From assembly GCA_033816765.1 (NCBI GenBank), contig CM066295.1, forward strand, positions 2,852,001-2,916,000: 64,000 nt of DNA, read 5' to 3'. Below are positions 10,673-21,605 of the stretch, one piece after another (the first letter of the stretch is position 1; every line of letters starts with the position of its first letter). The notes beneath the pieces were generated by a model. It ran no database searches. It was not told the DNA's origin and saw nothing but the letters and a program-made list of their open reading frames with translations. Position numbers and translations under genes: made by a program. The stretch comes from Nothopassalora personata. Taxonomy: Eukaryota > Ascomycota > Dothideomycetes > Mycosphaerellales > Mycosphaerellaceae.

Positions 10673-11426
10673 GTTGTCGAATCCTGAACCTCGCGAGCCC
10701 TAACTCAGTCCATGTAGGGCATCGGCTTTGCGCTGCACAAGACGTCCGGCGGGCTATCAGATGCAGGGCATTGTATTGTGTCCATCAGTCGGTCCACAAG
10801 GCAGGGCTCACTTGGGACTTGCTACGAGGGTCAAAACGATTATCGGCGAATGTTAATGTCGAGATGACAGGAGCAAGAAGGAGAGAGTCTTCTTGTTTCT
10901 TCACGACAGGCCAGAACCTCCGGCCGAGCGAGCTGTCTGTCTCAAGGCTTTTGACGATGAGAAGCGAAGCCGAAACCCTCCCTTCCTTCGAACTTCAACC
11001 AACCTGCCCTTTTCCTTCTTTGATTGCATGCACGACATATGGCTACATATGCCATATGCCACATGCCATATGCCACATGCCATATGCGCCCAACGATCGT
11101 CGCTCAAGATGCTCACGAATCGCCTGGTCTTCCCGTCGTTCAAAGATCAGCATTGGAAGCAAACCTCGAATTGGCCCGAGCAGTGCATATTCCTTCAATT
11201 ACCGTGCGTGTACGTCGAAAGGCGGACCATACTTGCACGTACGGGTCCGATCGTCTACATGCTACGAGCATTCGACGAGCCGTTTGCTTTGCAACATTGA
11301 TGACGACACCACCCTGACTTCGCCCATGGACCCTCGATTTACAGCCACGAACGGCGGCGCCTACTCTTAGCAGCGTTAGATTCTGGCTACGCAGAGAGTG
11401 CACACTCATCTGTAACAGTCGTCAAA
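10673..11426. promoter_or_regulatory. Divergent promoter region, TBF1-like gene / SDR gene
   Basis: Between two outward-facing genes. It contains the CATATG repeat cluster annotated separately. Long open frames cross it on both strands, but they overlap the TBF1-like first exon and intron, lack domains and are rejected as genes. Confidence 0.4.
11036..11087. repeat. CATATG palindrome cluster with 14-bp tandem repeat
   Basis: Five CATATG palindromes at 11036, 11046, 11053, 11067 and 11081. Part of the tract is a tandem repeat of the 14-bp unit ATATGCCACATGCC (11054-11067, 11068-11081, then a partial copy). It sits mid-way between two divergent starts, so it may be a protein-binding array; that is inference. 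Confidence 0.8.
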
Positions 11427-12338
11427 ATGTCTTCGAGGCCGGTATCAGTGATTGTGACTGGTGCTAACAGAGGTATGTGCCACACTCGCCGCAAAGTAAA
11501 GGCAACAACAGGCTGATCTCCAATCAAAGGTATCGGCTATGCCATCGTCGAATCGTTGATGAAGAACCCACCAGCGACGCCCTTGGACATCATCGCAACC
11601 GCTCGAAAAGTCCCGGACTCCCCCTTCCCAGACGGAGGAGACACCAAAATCAGCTGGCATGCCGTCGACATCAGCGACAAGGACAGCATTTCCACCTTCG
11701 CCTCCGGCCTCAAGAAATCCCGACCTCACGGCATTGACGTCTTGATCAACAATGCAGGTGTCAATCTCGATACAGACAATCCCCCGAGCTTGGACATCTC
11801 CCGGCGCACGCTTAACACGAACTACTACGGCACCCTGGCCATGACCCAAGCCATCCTCCCCTTGATGCAAGAGTCTACCAGCTCCAATATGCTGCAGAAT
11901 CGCCGGATTGTAATTCTGTCCAGCGCAGGCTCCAAAGCCCCCTCGCCATCGCAGAAGAAAGCTCTCGCCAAATGCACAAGCCTTGAACAGATTTCGGCCA
12001 TGGGTGACTCCTACTTGTCCGCCGTCGCCAAAGGTCAGGAAGAAGCAGAAGACTGGCCTAAAGGTCTATCCTACAGTGTCAGCAAGTCTATGCTCAACGC
12101 CGCTATGAAAGTGCTCGCCAAGGACAACCCGGACCTGAGGATCAATGCTTGCTGTCCTGGTTGGTGCAGTACCGATACTGGCAAGCAGACTGGGAGTCCG
12201 GCGAAGACGCCTGCGGAAGGAGCGAGGATTCCGTTGAAGCTGGCGTTTGGGGACGTGGGTGGGGTTAGTGGGGAGTACTGGGAGAACCCTAGTGTGAGTG
12301 ATAAGGGAGATGGAGGGGTTGTGGATTGGACGAAGTGA
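11427..12338 (+). CDS. Short-chain dehydrogenase/reductase (carbonyl reductase-like)
   Basis: A cytosolic NAD(P)H-dependent oxidoreductase of the classical SDR superfamily, 284 residues. Exon 1 is 11427..11472 and exon 2 is 11530..12338; the 57-nt intron splits the cofactor motif and its removal yields TGANRGIG (about residues 11-18). Other signatures: NNAG (about 90-93), a Ser in ILSSAG, and the catalytic YSVSK with Tyr and Lys. The substrate-loop insert between ILSSAG and YSVSK and the C-terminal PGWCSTDTG resemble the carbonyl reductase (CBR1-like) subgroup. The substrate cannot be told. It converges with the EthD-domain gene, 69 nt away. Confidence 0.9.
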
Positions 12339-12407
12339 TATTGATCACTTCCGCAAGATCAGATCTCATGTGCAGACTTCAGTACTGGAGACCACAAGTC
12401 GACACCC

Positions 12408-13022
12408 CTAGGGCGCTTTACCATCAACCCTCCCATCCACCTCCCCACCTTCACTAGCATCGATATACACTTCCTCCCACCCCACAGTAATCTTACTCCG
12501 ACTAAAGTCAAAGAATTCTTCTTCATCCGGCTTCACCACATTGGCGTAGTATGGATCTATCCACCAACATCAGCAGCCTTCCCCGCCACAGGAAAAACGA
12601 AAATGCAAAACAGACCCTTCCTAGCCTCCTCGTAACACCTCAAATCCGGCATCCGTAATTCCACATATCCGTCAAAGTCCGCCACATTCTCGGTGGCGAA
12701 GGCACCAAGCGTGGTGAGGGAATCTTTCATTTCGGCCCGGACCCAGGAGGGCGTATGGTACTTCTCTACCACTCAGTATTTTCGCTCGCTGGCTGGACGA
12801 AGATGGGGCAAGCAGTACCTGTGTATATCTCACAATGCCATATTTTCTCAGGAACGAACTGATTTTGGGAGCATGGGAATGCGTCCAATGCTCGTGAAAC
12901 TTTTCTTCGGAGATGTCTTGACGGCGGTAGGCGTGGATTGTGAGTTTGTACAGTGCACTGTGAGGACGTGGCGGACGGGTTGTCGGCGTTGACATGGCTG
13001 CTTTACTACCCGGGTTGGACAT
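12408..13022 (-). CDS. EthD-domain protein (dimeric alpha/beta-barrel)
   Basis: A 165-residue protein of the EthD family (ferredoxin-like dimeric barrel; members include fungal polyketide cyclases/dehydratases). Three exons: 12819..13022, 12616..12760 and 12408..12556. The first splice restores RYTQ-YHTPSWVRAEM, typical of the family; the second restores EEARK-DPYYANVV. Features in order: SALYKLTIHAYRR (first strand), EEFHEHW-like FHEHWTHSHAPK with conserved His residues, DFDGYVELRM, and a C-terminal VGWEEVYID. A second in-frame ATG at 12995 is an equally possible start. Neighbours do not form an obvious biosynthetic cluster, so the reaction is unknown. Confidence 0.83.
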
Positions 13023-13926
13023 CGTTCTTGGGGATATGACGAGGTGGTATTATGTTTATGCAAGGTTCCTGGTCTCTGGGAGCTTGCTCGACGAGAAGTA
13101 TGTGTATGGTAGACGTCATGACTTCTGAGGGGTCCTTGCAGAGCATCGGTCGTTTGATTTGATGATGTGGTGTTTTCGAGGGTGGTTCTATCGTGTGGCG
13201 TGGTATGCCGTTGGCTGCACGGACGAAAGGTGGATGAGTACACCGCGAGATTCTCGATTGTATCGTGAAGTCTGAGAACGCTACCTCACCTCATCGCGGA
13301 GGAAGTACAATCCTGGCCGAAACAAGATTCGGACCTTGTTTAAAGTATTCCACGTTGGTCACGTCCAGATGTGAGCTCCAACGTGGTAGTGCCAATGAAC
13401 TTGGTCGGTAAGTTCTTGGCAGAATCTGTCATGGCAGTCGGGGAAGCAGGCCACTTGAAGACGCAGTACGAATGACCCGCGGAACGATTGCTGAAGAGGA
13501 TGACCACCATTTTGTGGCACGTACTTAATCCTTTCTCGTTAGACAGGGCAGCTTCCAGGTGACACTGTTACTACTATGCATGGGGGAGATGTCGGCCTTT
13601 GATCTGTCTCTAAGGCCAGCAGGCAGCAAGCAGTCTCGGGAAGAGCCGTGGTGATGTAACTTGAATTGCGCGGGCGTTTGTGTCGTCTCTTTGAGAGCTG
13701 GGACGCTCTACCTCATGGTCATCCACCATCTGACCAATACACATTTTCTCTCTCCTTTGCCTCTCGCTGCACCACCACCACCACCACCACCACCAGCCAA
13801 AGAACCTTCTGGCATAGCGGGCGGGTCAACAGCGGAGATCCGATCAGTGGAGGAGGAGAGAAGACGGTCAGAATAGCACTCAGGCACGATCTCTACCCCG
13901 ATCTCGCTCCCGTCGACGCTCTGCAC
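13023..13926. promoter_or_regulatory. Divergent intergenic region upstream of UBA1
   Basis: About 0.9 kb between the EthD gene and the ubiquitin E1 gene. The right part is probably the E1 5' leader and includes a (CAC/CCA)n trinucleotide run at about 13770-13797. Nothing else is recognised. Confidence 0.45.
13770..13797. repeat. (CCA)n microsatellite in E1 5' leader
   Basis: About nine uninterrupted CCA/CAC trinucleotides, followed by AGCC, roughly 130 nt before the E1 start codon. Confidence 0.85.
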
Positions 13927-16900
13927 ATGAAGAGACGAGCAGAGACCGCTCTCTCCGACGCCACCACCGACTCGCCCAACCCCAGCAAGAAGATCATGAC
14001 CGACAAGATGGATATCGACAAGCCGCTGGCCGGCGCTGAACAACTCAAGGAGGTGACAAACGGCGGCAGCAACGGCGACATCGATGAGTCGCTCTACTCG
14101 CGCCAGCTGTACGTGCTGGGTCACGAGGCCATGAAGCGTATGGGCTCGTCCAACGTGCTCGTCGTTGGTCTGCGTGGTCTGGGTGTGGAAATCGCAAAGA
14201 ACATTGCGCTGGCTGGTGTCAAGAGCCTGACACTGTACGATCCCAAACCAGCCAAGATCGAAGACCTCTCAGCGCAGTTCTTCCTCACCCCAGCAGACGT
14301 TGGCAAGCCTCGTGCTGCCGTCACACAGCCACGCATCTCAGAGCTCAACCCCTACACTCCCGTCGACATCCACCCATCAGACAACCTCACAAACGACCTC
14401 AGCCAGCTCAAGCGTTACCAGGTCGTGGTATTGACAGACACTCCCCTGCAAGATCAGCTCAAGATCGCAGACTTCTGCCACGAGAACGGCATTTACGTCG
14501 TCATCTCTGACACGTACGGCCTGTTTGGCACCATCTTCACTGACTTTGGCAAGAACTTCACGTGCGGCGACCCGACTGGCGAGAACCCACTGCAGGGTAT
14601 CGTTGCTGGCATCGACAATGAAGGTCTAGTGTCAGCGTTGGATGAGACGAGGCACGGCCTGGAAGATGGAGACTATGTCACATTCTCAGAGGTGGAGGGC
14701 ATGGAGGCACTGAACGATGGTACACCTCGCAAGATTACAGTCAAGGGGCCATACACTTTCTCGATCGGCGATGTGTCAGCGTTTGGTCAGTACAAGCGCG
14801 GTGGTCTGTACCAGCAGGTCAAAATGCCTAAGATCATGGACTTCGAGCCTTTCAGCAAGCAGCTCAAGAAGCCAGAGCTTCTGATCTCCGACTTCGCGAA
14901 GTTCGATCGACCAGGTCAGCTTCATGTTGCTTTCCAAGCACTACATAAGTTCGCCGAGCAACACAACGGCGAGTACCCACGACCACACAACGATAGTGAT
15001 GCAGCCGAGGTATTCAAGCTGGCGCAGGAGATTGCAAAGACTGTGGAAGAGACACCGGAATTGGATGAGAAGCTCGTGAGGGAGGTATCATACCAGGCTC
15101 GTGGTGATCTGTGCCCCATGGCGGCCTTCTTCGGTGGCCTGGCGGCACAGGAAGTGCTCAAGTCAGTTTCTGGCAAGTTTCATCCAGTCAAGCAGTGGCT
15201 GTACTTCGACTCCCTCGAATCATTGCCGGTCAACACCAAGCGGAGCGAAGAGCTGTGCAAGCCACTTGGCACACGATACGATGGCCAGATTGCAGTGTTT
15301 GGTAAGGAGTTTCAAGACAAGCTCAGCAATGTCAAGCAGTTCCTCGTTGGTGCAGGTGCCATCGGTTGCGAGATGCTCAAGAACTGGGCAATGATCGGTC
15401 TTGCGACAGGGCCAAAGGGCAAGATCAGTGTGACGGATCCAGACCAGATTGAGAAGAGCAACCTGAACAGACAGTTTCTGTTCCGATCGAAGGACGTTGG
15501 TCACCTCAAGAGCGAGTGCGCAGCAGCAGCGGTGCAGACCATGAACCCAGATCTGAAGGGTAAGATCGAGGTGATGAAGGACAGAGTCGGGCAAGATACC
15601 GAGGACGTCTTCAACGAGAACTTCTGGGAGAGCTTGGACGGTGTGACAAACGCGTTGGACAATGTCGAAGCGCGTACATACATCGATCGGCGATGTGTGT
15701 TCTTCCACAAGCCTCTGCTCGACAGCGGCACTCTCGGCACCAAGGGCAACACCCAGGTGGTACTTCCACGCATCACAGAATCGTACTCCAGCTCACAGGA
15801 TCCTCCCGAGCAGTCGTTCCCAATGTGTACTCTTCGCTCATTTCCAAATCGCGTCGAGCACACTATCGCTTGGGCGAAGGAGCTGTTTCACACACTGTTT
15901 GCAGGACCTCCAGAGATCGTCAACGCCTACATCACTCAACCAGACTACCTTGGCTCAGCTCTCAAGCAGTCTGGTAACGAAAAGCAGACTCTTGAGACAC
16001 TACAGGAGTTCCTCGTGACGGAGAAGCCACAGAGCTTTGATGACTGTATCGAGTGGGCTCGCAAGCAATTCGAGAAGCAGTACAACAATGCCATACAGCA
16101 GCTCCTGTACAACTTCCCGAAGGACTCTAAGACATCTTCGGGTCAGCCGTTCTGGTCTGGACCAAAGCGTGCCCCCGATGCTGCGCAGTTCGACCCGAAG
16201 AACGAAACTCACTACTCCTTCATTCTCGCCGCTGCCAACCTCCACGCCTTCAATTACCACATCAAGCCAAACAACGACCGCAAATACATCACGGATGTGC
16301 TCCAGCGCCAGGTCATTCCAGACTTCAGCCCCGACTCGAACGTCAAGATTCAGGCCGACGACAAGGAGCCAGATCCAAATGCTAATGCAGACGCTGGTGA
16401 TGACAGTGCGAAGCTCGAGGAGATCGCGGCTTCTTTGCCGCCGCCAAAGAGTCTTGGCGACTTCCGCCTCCAGCCAGTAGAGTTCGAGAAGGATGATGAC
16501 TCTAACTTCCACATCGACTTCATCACTGCTGCATCAAACCTCCGCGCTGAGAACTACAAGATCACACCCGCTGATCGACACAAGACGAAGTTCATTGCAG
16601 GCAAGATCATTCCCGCCATTGCCACGACTACTGCCCTGGTCACTGGTCTCGTCATCCTCGAGCTGTACAAGCTCATCGACGGCAAGGATGACATTGAGCA
16701 GTACAAGAACGGCTTCGTCAACTTGGCGCTCCCATTTTTCGGCTTCTCCGAGCCCATTGCTAGTGCCAAGGGCAAGTACCTGTCGCATGATGGGGAGGTT
16801 GTCATCGACAAGCTGTGGGACCGTTTCGAGACTGAGGACGTCACGCTCCAGCAATTCATTGACGACTTCAGCAAGAAGGGTTTGGATATTACCATGATGA

Positions 16901-17161
16901 GCAGCGGAGTCAGTCTCCTCTACGCCAGCTTCTACGCGCCGAACAAGACCAAGGACAGATTGCCCATGAAGTAAGTCTCATCATTCCCGCTCTGACCATT
17001 GGTTATACTAATCGCTTCACAGGCTCTCTGCGCTCGTGGAACACATTTCCAAGAAGAGGATCCCCGCGCACCAGAAGAACGTAATCTTGGAAGTCACTTG
17101 CGACGACCAAACGGGCGAGGATGTTGAGGTTCCGTACGTCATGGTCAAGCTGGCGAAGTAG
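13927..17161 (+). CDS. UBA1: Ubiquitin-activating enzyme E1
   Basis: Activates ubiquitin with ATP and passes it to E2 enzymes; cytosol and nucleus. 1060 residues from 13927..16970 and 17023..17161. The 52-nt intron has GTAAGT, a TACTAAT branch-point word and a CACAG acceptor; splicing gives the conserved end [16 protein letters not shown]...EVPYVMVKL. The ATG at 13927 is chosen because it opens MKRRAETAL shortly before the first domain; the open frame further left is leader sequence. Order: inactive adenylation domain ([28 protein letters not shown]), active adenylation domain ([22 protein letters not shown]), catalytic cysteine domain with PMCTLRSFP (Cys about 634), and C-terminal ubiquitin-fold domain. 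The length matches yeast and human E1. Intact. Confidence 0.97.
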
Positions 17162-17464
17162 GAAACGCGGCATGCCTAGGAGTTACGGAGCAGGCTGAGC
17201 ATTGTCCGGGAAATTGGTGCATTAGATGAAGCCAGACTGGAGAAGGCATGTCAAGGAAGGTGACTATTCGTTGGGGGCCGGCGGAATGGATAGATTGCTG
17301 ACGCATCTCACTTTGGCCAACGATGGCAGTAACTCGCAAAGGGTATAGATAGGTGCATGGCTATGTCTACGCTGTCATGTCTAGTGAAGAAAGACTTCAA
17401 CAATACCAGGTTGTACTATCCAGCTGTCTCAACGGTCTTCCTTGACGAAAAGCTCATGAGAACC
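17162..17464. other. Convergent intergenic region after UBA1
   Basis: Presumed 3' untranslated sequence of the E1 gene and of the HET-like remnant on the other strand. No other feature is seen. Confidence 0.4.
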
Positions 17465-17839
17465 TCACTGCGATGTTTCTACCTGGATCTCTAGAATTCG
17501 GTCATGAACTGAACACACATCGTGCTTGACAAAGTCTGTGAAGGCATACATACATATATCATGATGAACGAGATTTGTAAATGCTCGGAAACTCGAAGCG
17601 AAGCACGTCCACAAGAACATGTGTGGGGGGTTGGAAAGACTATCGTCACCCCAAGCGTACGACGATATTGCGAAGTATTCTTCTTTATCTGTTTCCAGCG
17701 AGTGCATTTCAAGCGACAGTTCGATAACGTCTGAAGCATTGCTAGGTCGCACGCAGTCGAAGAAGGCGAATTTGCTCGCCTGCGTCTTCCAGATCTGATA
17801 AATTTCTCTCGTATGGTCTGTTTGCTCCACAGAGTTCAT
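17465..17839 (-). pseudogene. HET-domain-like gene remnant
   Basis: Open frame of 124 residues from an ATG at 17839. Its middle, EEYFAISSYAWGDD, resembles the opening motif of fungal heterokaryon-incompatibility (HET) domains (usually Y-x-A-L-S-Y-x-W-G-D). Only that first motif is present; later HET motifs and the usual several-hundred-residue length are absent, and the frame ends VETSQ. The sense frame stays open upstream of the ATG but without a better start. I read it as a truncated or decayed HET-like gene. It could also be a short unrelated protein. Confidence 0.4.
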
Positions 17840-18440
17840 CGTGCGCTGCCAGGTCGTCTGCTTCGGTGCTGAGTAGTAGTAGAGGTAGTGGAAGAGCTCT
17901 AGAGCTCGACCTGCTGGGTCATCGCTGCAGTGTTGACCAACGGTGAGTACAGCTGGAGCTGCTTGGCCAGGCCTATCTATGCCCTTATGAACGGGCGCAG
18001 CAGCACTCCACCTCTGCACCGAAGCCGCGGGTAGATGAAGACAGCGTCGAGCTGGGCAAATTTCTGATCGGGAGGTTCCGGATTGATGGACGCTATGATG
18101 CTCTGGGCAGCTCCCTCGTGAATACAGCAAGCTGCCGCTCATGCCCGTACACGTGAACGCCACTGCCCGAGTCTTCGAGCCGATTACAGCCCAGCCCGTA
18201 GATAAGCACTCTGGAAACGTGCAGATTCGTCTTCGCCTGCTTAGACGAAATCTTGTCCCCTCAAAACTGTCGATATGCCTGATGCCTCTTCTTCGGCGGA
18301 TCAGGCTCTACGCAGTCCCGTAACCACAGCCATATCATGACTGCTTCACTGGATTATTCTGCGCACTCGATTGATCTTGCCTGCCCACACCACACCCCCG
18401 CCCACGCAGTATTTGGGCTGTGAGGGAACACCAACAGCTC
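17840..18440. other. Gene-poor gap holding a decayed FIG4 fragment
   Basis: Between the HET-like remnant and the FIG4 stop codon. It contains the duplicated FIG4 C-terminal fragment listed separately. The remainder has short interrupted coding-like pieces on the minus strand that I cannot assign. Confidence 0.4.
18223..18302 (-). pseudogene. Decayed duplicate of the FIG4 C-terminal segment
   Basis: About 80 nt on the minus strand read PKKRHQAYRQF-stop-GDKISSKQAKTN. The adjacent intact FIG4 gene ends with PKKRYKAYRQWLRGKSLFKQAKMD. The nucleotide match (CTTCGCCTGCTT, CTCTTCTTCGGC and flanking bases) is clear although diverged. The stop replaces a Trp codon. It lies about 240 nt from the real segment in the same orientation, so a local tandem duplication followed by decay is the simplest reading. 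Confidence 0.7.
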
Positions 18441-21400
18441 TCAGACACCCTCTTTAACAAATTCAGGATCCATCTTCGCCTGCTTGAATAGACTCTTTCC
18501 CCTCAACCACTGCCGATACGCCTTATATCTCTTCTTCGGCAAATCATCCACCATGACTGTCAACGGGTCCACCTTCTCCTTCACAAAGTCCGCATAGTCC
18601 TCCAAATCCGCAGCACCAACGCCTCCACCAAACATGCTCGCCTCTTCATCATCGAAGTCATCAAACGTACTCCCACCGGCTTTGTTGACGTACTCGAGGT
18701 AATCGATGTTGGCATCGGAGGGAAGGTCGGTGGAAGTGACAAGAGGCAAGTTTTGTGGATGTCGGATGTAGAAGTTGTACTCGTCGATTTCCTTCTCTGA
18801 GACGTGGGGGTTGAGGGACTGGGTGTGGAATTGGTTGAGGGTCCAGTTGTGCATTTGTTCTTTGTCGGCGGGTTGGAAGTTCTTGGCGCCTGACGAGGTG
18901 ATGGCTTCCTGGGGTTTCTCCGGTTGGATGATCTTCTCGTATACTGTCTCACGCAAGATGCTAGGCTTTTCCTCACCGGCAGTCACTGGTCGCGGCCCAC
19001 ATTCTGAGCTTGGCGGCGGTGACTCTGGAGGCTGTTCGTGCGGATCTACAATCTTCACGCCCTTGCGTGGTGGCTTCTGCTTCTCCGGGGAGTCGTTATG
19101 GCGATGTGGATCTGCTCGTCGCACGAATGGGCTGAAGTTCCATTTGTTGTCGCCATATGGTCGTTCAGGGAGATAGTGTTGTGTCGAAGTCATCCGGTAC
19201 GAGTACACCTTCTGCAGTGACGACAGAGCTGCTGGCCTGTAGCATTCCCGCCAGTAGTCATCAAAGGCACTCACACCTTCGACAGAAAGATGATTGATAG
19301 GACAAGCCAATCGTGGTGGCATGACTCGTGGTTGAAGGTACTCCGGAGTATACCAATAGATATAGTTCCTACGTGTTCGCCCCAACCAGGCCTTAGGATC
19401 ACTATGGTGCAGATAGTAGTCAGTGGCCAGATCCCATAGCATGGGCTGACCTTGTGCCCAGATATAATTGCCAAGGAACAGGTTGTAAGCTTCTTGCCGC
19501 TGACTGTCGAGGAAGGAGTTGTGATAATATCGCTTGAAGCTCTCGACCATATCTCTTGACGAGCTTTGCCAGTGACTTAACTTGCGGTATGTGGCCATCG
19601 TGTTGACCAGGTGTGATCCTCCATATTGCATAGCGATGTTATCGCCGTGGTCGTGGAACATCGACGTGAACAAGTTCACAGCATCAGTATCATAATCGAG
19701 GTCTTCTTTGTCAATAACACCTAGCACTTTGAGCTGAAGAGCGAAAGCGTGCTTGCCGATCACGAACTGCGCTGCATTCGTCCGATCGAGACAATCAATG
19801 CAGTTAGTCCTGGCGATACCATTTTGTATCTGCGGCTCCTGGCAGTCCTCATCGCCGTTGTGGAAAAAGCCGGTCTTCTCGAGGATTTCCTTAGCGATAA
19901 CTTCGAGACCTCCTATCACATTGCTGTTTCTCGTCTTGGCTGCTCTCGCCATATCGTATGCCTTGTACATGATTTTGCCATCTTCTGGCAACGACTGATT
20001 GAGATAGTCGATACAGTTCTTGAACTCGTGCAACAGCTTCGACTCGCGAGGTACCTTCTCTCGAGCTTTAATCAGGTTCAGAACGTACAGAGGACAGCCG
20101 TAGCGCTCAAAGAGGTTGTCAAAGTGCAGCGCAGCAGGTTGGTAGAACGGATCTGCCAAGTTGACCTCGATTCCCGGCTTCGGCGTCACACCACTGTTGT
20201 CCTGTGTCCAGTAGAGAGGTATGCTGCCTCTATTGTGCAGGTACGAAGTGTATGTAGGATTTGAATACAACCTGGGCCCAGGAGCGTGAAAGGATGTCGT
20301 AAGCTTCTCGGCCACAATCTGCTCGGTCTCGACATCGTTTGCCACGTAACCAAGATCGTTCACACCTCGCTTCAAGAATCTCGCACCAGCGAAGAAACGT
20401 GATCGTCTGCCAATGATGGTGACGTATACAGTACGTCCGAAGATGTCAAGCGCCGCTTGATCCAGAAAGCCGTGGATGATGGGAAGGCACCAGTCGTAAG
20501 GGTGTTTCAGTGCCGCCACAGCCCGCTTCAGCAAGTGGTGATTCCAGACGAACATACCATTGTAGTCATGCAGAGCCAGCGCACGTCCCTCGTTCAATGC
20601 CTCCCGCTGCCTGATAATGTTCGTCTGTAGCGCATGCGTAATATCATACGAGTAGCTGAAGTAAAACGACTTTGTGAGATCCAGATTGTTCAGAATGCTC
20701 AGGAATCTCGCCTCTTCCGGGTTCCGGTCTCGAAGGAAAGAGTTACTAGCTCCAGTCGTCAACGAGACCAACTCAGTGTCTTCGATCTGATACAAGTAAT
20801 GACCACCAATCATAGCAGCCTGCCGCCGCTTCGTGATGATCAGCATATAGTACGCTTCGGTGAACCTGATGAAGCCAAGCAGGCCCCAGAAGCTGTATTT
20901 CAGCCGCAGACCGTTGGTCGTCTTATTGCCTTGGTTGATGGTGTTGAGTACATCGTTCACCTGCTTCCGGTCGTACACCGTCTCATCCTCAAAGAGCGTG
21001 ATTTGCCCAGGCGGCGAGTTCCGGTCGATCCTCAGCAGGCGGAAGTACTTGTCTGTAATATCGGCGCCAGTGATCCAGTACCGCGTATTGGTCTCGTACA
21101 ATGTAAATTTGTACATCTTATGCGGCCGCGACTCCTGGCCCTGGACCGGCTTGCTCTGTGCATCTTCCTTCATATGTTCGTCGTCGGACACACAGACTTC
21201 GCCGGCCAGTTCCTCAGCAGTGGCACCGACTCGTGGAAATAATGGTGGGTCGGCGTACGAATCAGCGTCGTTTTCCGGAGTTCTCTGGCCGTTTGTCTGA
21301 ATGCTTTCCGCTGTGGTGTTCTCTTCCGACTTAGTTTTTCTTCGCATAGAGCCACTGCGGAAACCAGAAGGCGGGCGCGAGTTTGTCCGATCCTGCTGTG

Positions 21401-21605
21401 GCCGCGCTGGGCGAGAGGGGGCACGGTGCTCCTGCCGTGGCCTTGACGCCGCGGTCTCCTGTGGTCTTGACGACGTGAGATCCTGTGGCCGTGATTGTGG
21501 TCGTGGCCGTGAAGCAGCGCGATCCTGCTGTGGCGAATACGCGCGCCGGCCATCATCATAATCACCGCTCCCCGCGGGACCTGCATCAACATCGCCTAGA
21601 TCCAT
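18441..21605 (-). CDS. FIG4: SAC-domain phosphoinositide 5-phosphatase
   Basis: Member of the Sac1-like family, FIG4 branch, which acts with Fab1/PIKfyve and Vac14 on endosome/vacuole membranes to control PtdIns(3,5)P2. Single exon, 1054 residues, ATG at 21605. The N-terminal about 150 residues are Pro/Arg/Gln-rich and contain repeated SRP-Q-type words (low complexity). The Sac domain follows (KMYKFTLYETNTRYWITG onward, then FYFSYSYDITHALQ, NGMFVWNHHLL). The catalytic CX5R motif is visible as NCIDCLDRTNAAQF near residue 600. The C-terminal part contains FIG4-type YWRECYRP. Longer than yeast FIG4 because of the N-terminal extension. Its extreme C-terminus has a decayed duplicate just downstream. 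Confidence 0.93.
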   Translation of the reverse strand: MDLGDVDAGPAGSGDYDDGRRAYSPQQDRAASRPRPQSRPQDLTSSRPQETAASRPRQEHRAPSRPARPQQDRTNSRPPSGFRSGSMRRKTKSEENTTAESIQTNGQRTPENDADSYADPPLFPRVGATAEELAGEVCVSDDEHMKEDAQSKPVQGQESRPHKMYKFTLYETNTRYWITGADITDKYFRLLRIDRNSPPGQITLFEDETVYDRKQVNDVLNTINQGNKTTNGLRLKYSFWGLLGFIRFTEAYYMLIITKRRQAAMIGGHYLYQIEDTELVSLTTGASNSFLRDRNPEEARFLSILNNLDLTKSFYFSYSYDITHALQTNIIRQREALNEGRALALHDYNGMFVWNHHLLKRAVAALKHPYDWCLPIIHGFLDQAALDIFGRTVYVTIIGRRSRFFAGARFLKRGVNDLGYVANDVETEQIVAEKLTTSFHAPGPRLYSNPTYTSYLHNRGSIPLYWTQDNSGVTPKPGIEVNLADPFYQPAALHFDNLFERYGCPLYVLNLIKAREKVPRESKLLHEFKNCIDYLNQSLPEDGKIMYKAYDMARAAKTRNSNVIGGLEVIAKEILEKTGFFHNGDEDCQEPQIQNGIARTNCIDCLDRTNAAQFVIGKHAFALQLKVLGVIDKEDLDYDTDAVNLFTSMFHDHGDNIAMQYGGSHLVNTMATYRKLSHWQSSSRDMVESFKRYYHNSFLDSQRQEAYNLFLGNYIWAQGQPMLWDLATDYYLHHSDPKAWLGRTRRNYIYWYTPEYLQPRVMPPRLACPINHLSVEGVSAFDDYWRECYRPAALSSLQKVYSYRMTSTQHYLPERPYGDNKWNFSPFVRRADPHRHNDSPEKQKPPRKGVKIVDPHEQPPESPPPSSECGPRPVTAGEEKPSILRETVYEKIIQPEKPQEAITSSGAKNFQPADKEQMHNWTLNQFHTQSLNPHVSEKEIDEYNFYIRHPQNLPLVTSTDLPSDANIDYLEYVNKAGGSTFDDFDDEEASMFGGGVGAADLEDYADFVKEKVDPLTVMVDDLPKKRYKAYRQWLRGKSLFKQAKMDPEFVKEGV

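Noticed and set aside
10558..11370. Long plus-strand open frame (270 codons)
   Set aside because: It overlaps the first exon, intron and promoter of the TBF1-like gene on the other strand, crosses the CATATG repeat tract and has no domain.
11427..13022. Biosynthetic cluster from the SDR and EthD genes
   Set aside because: Only two small tailoring-type genes, with housekeeping genes on both sides and no backbone enzyme.
12848..13243. Minus-strand open frame upstream of the EthD gene
   Set aside because: Reads in another frame over the EthD first exon; rich in Thr/Arg/His as expected of a shadow frame.
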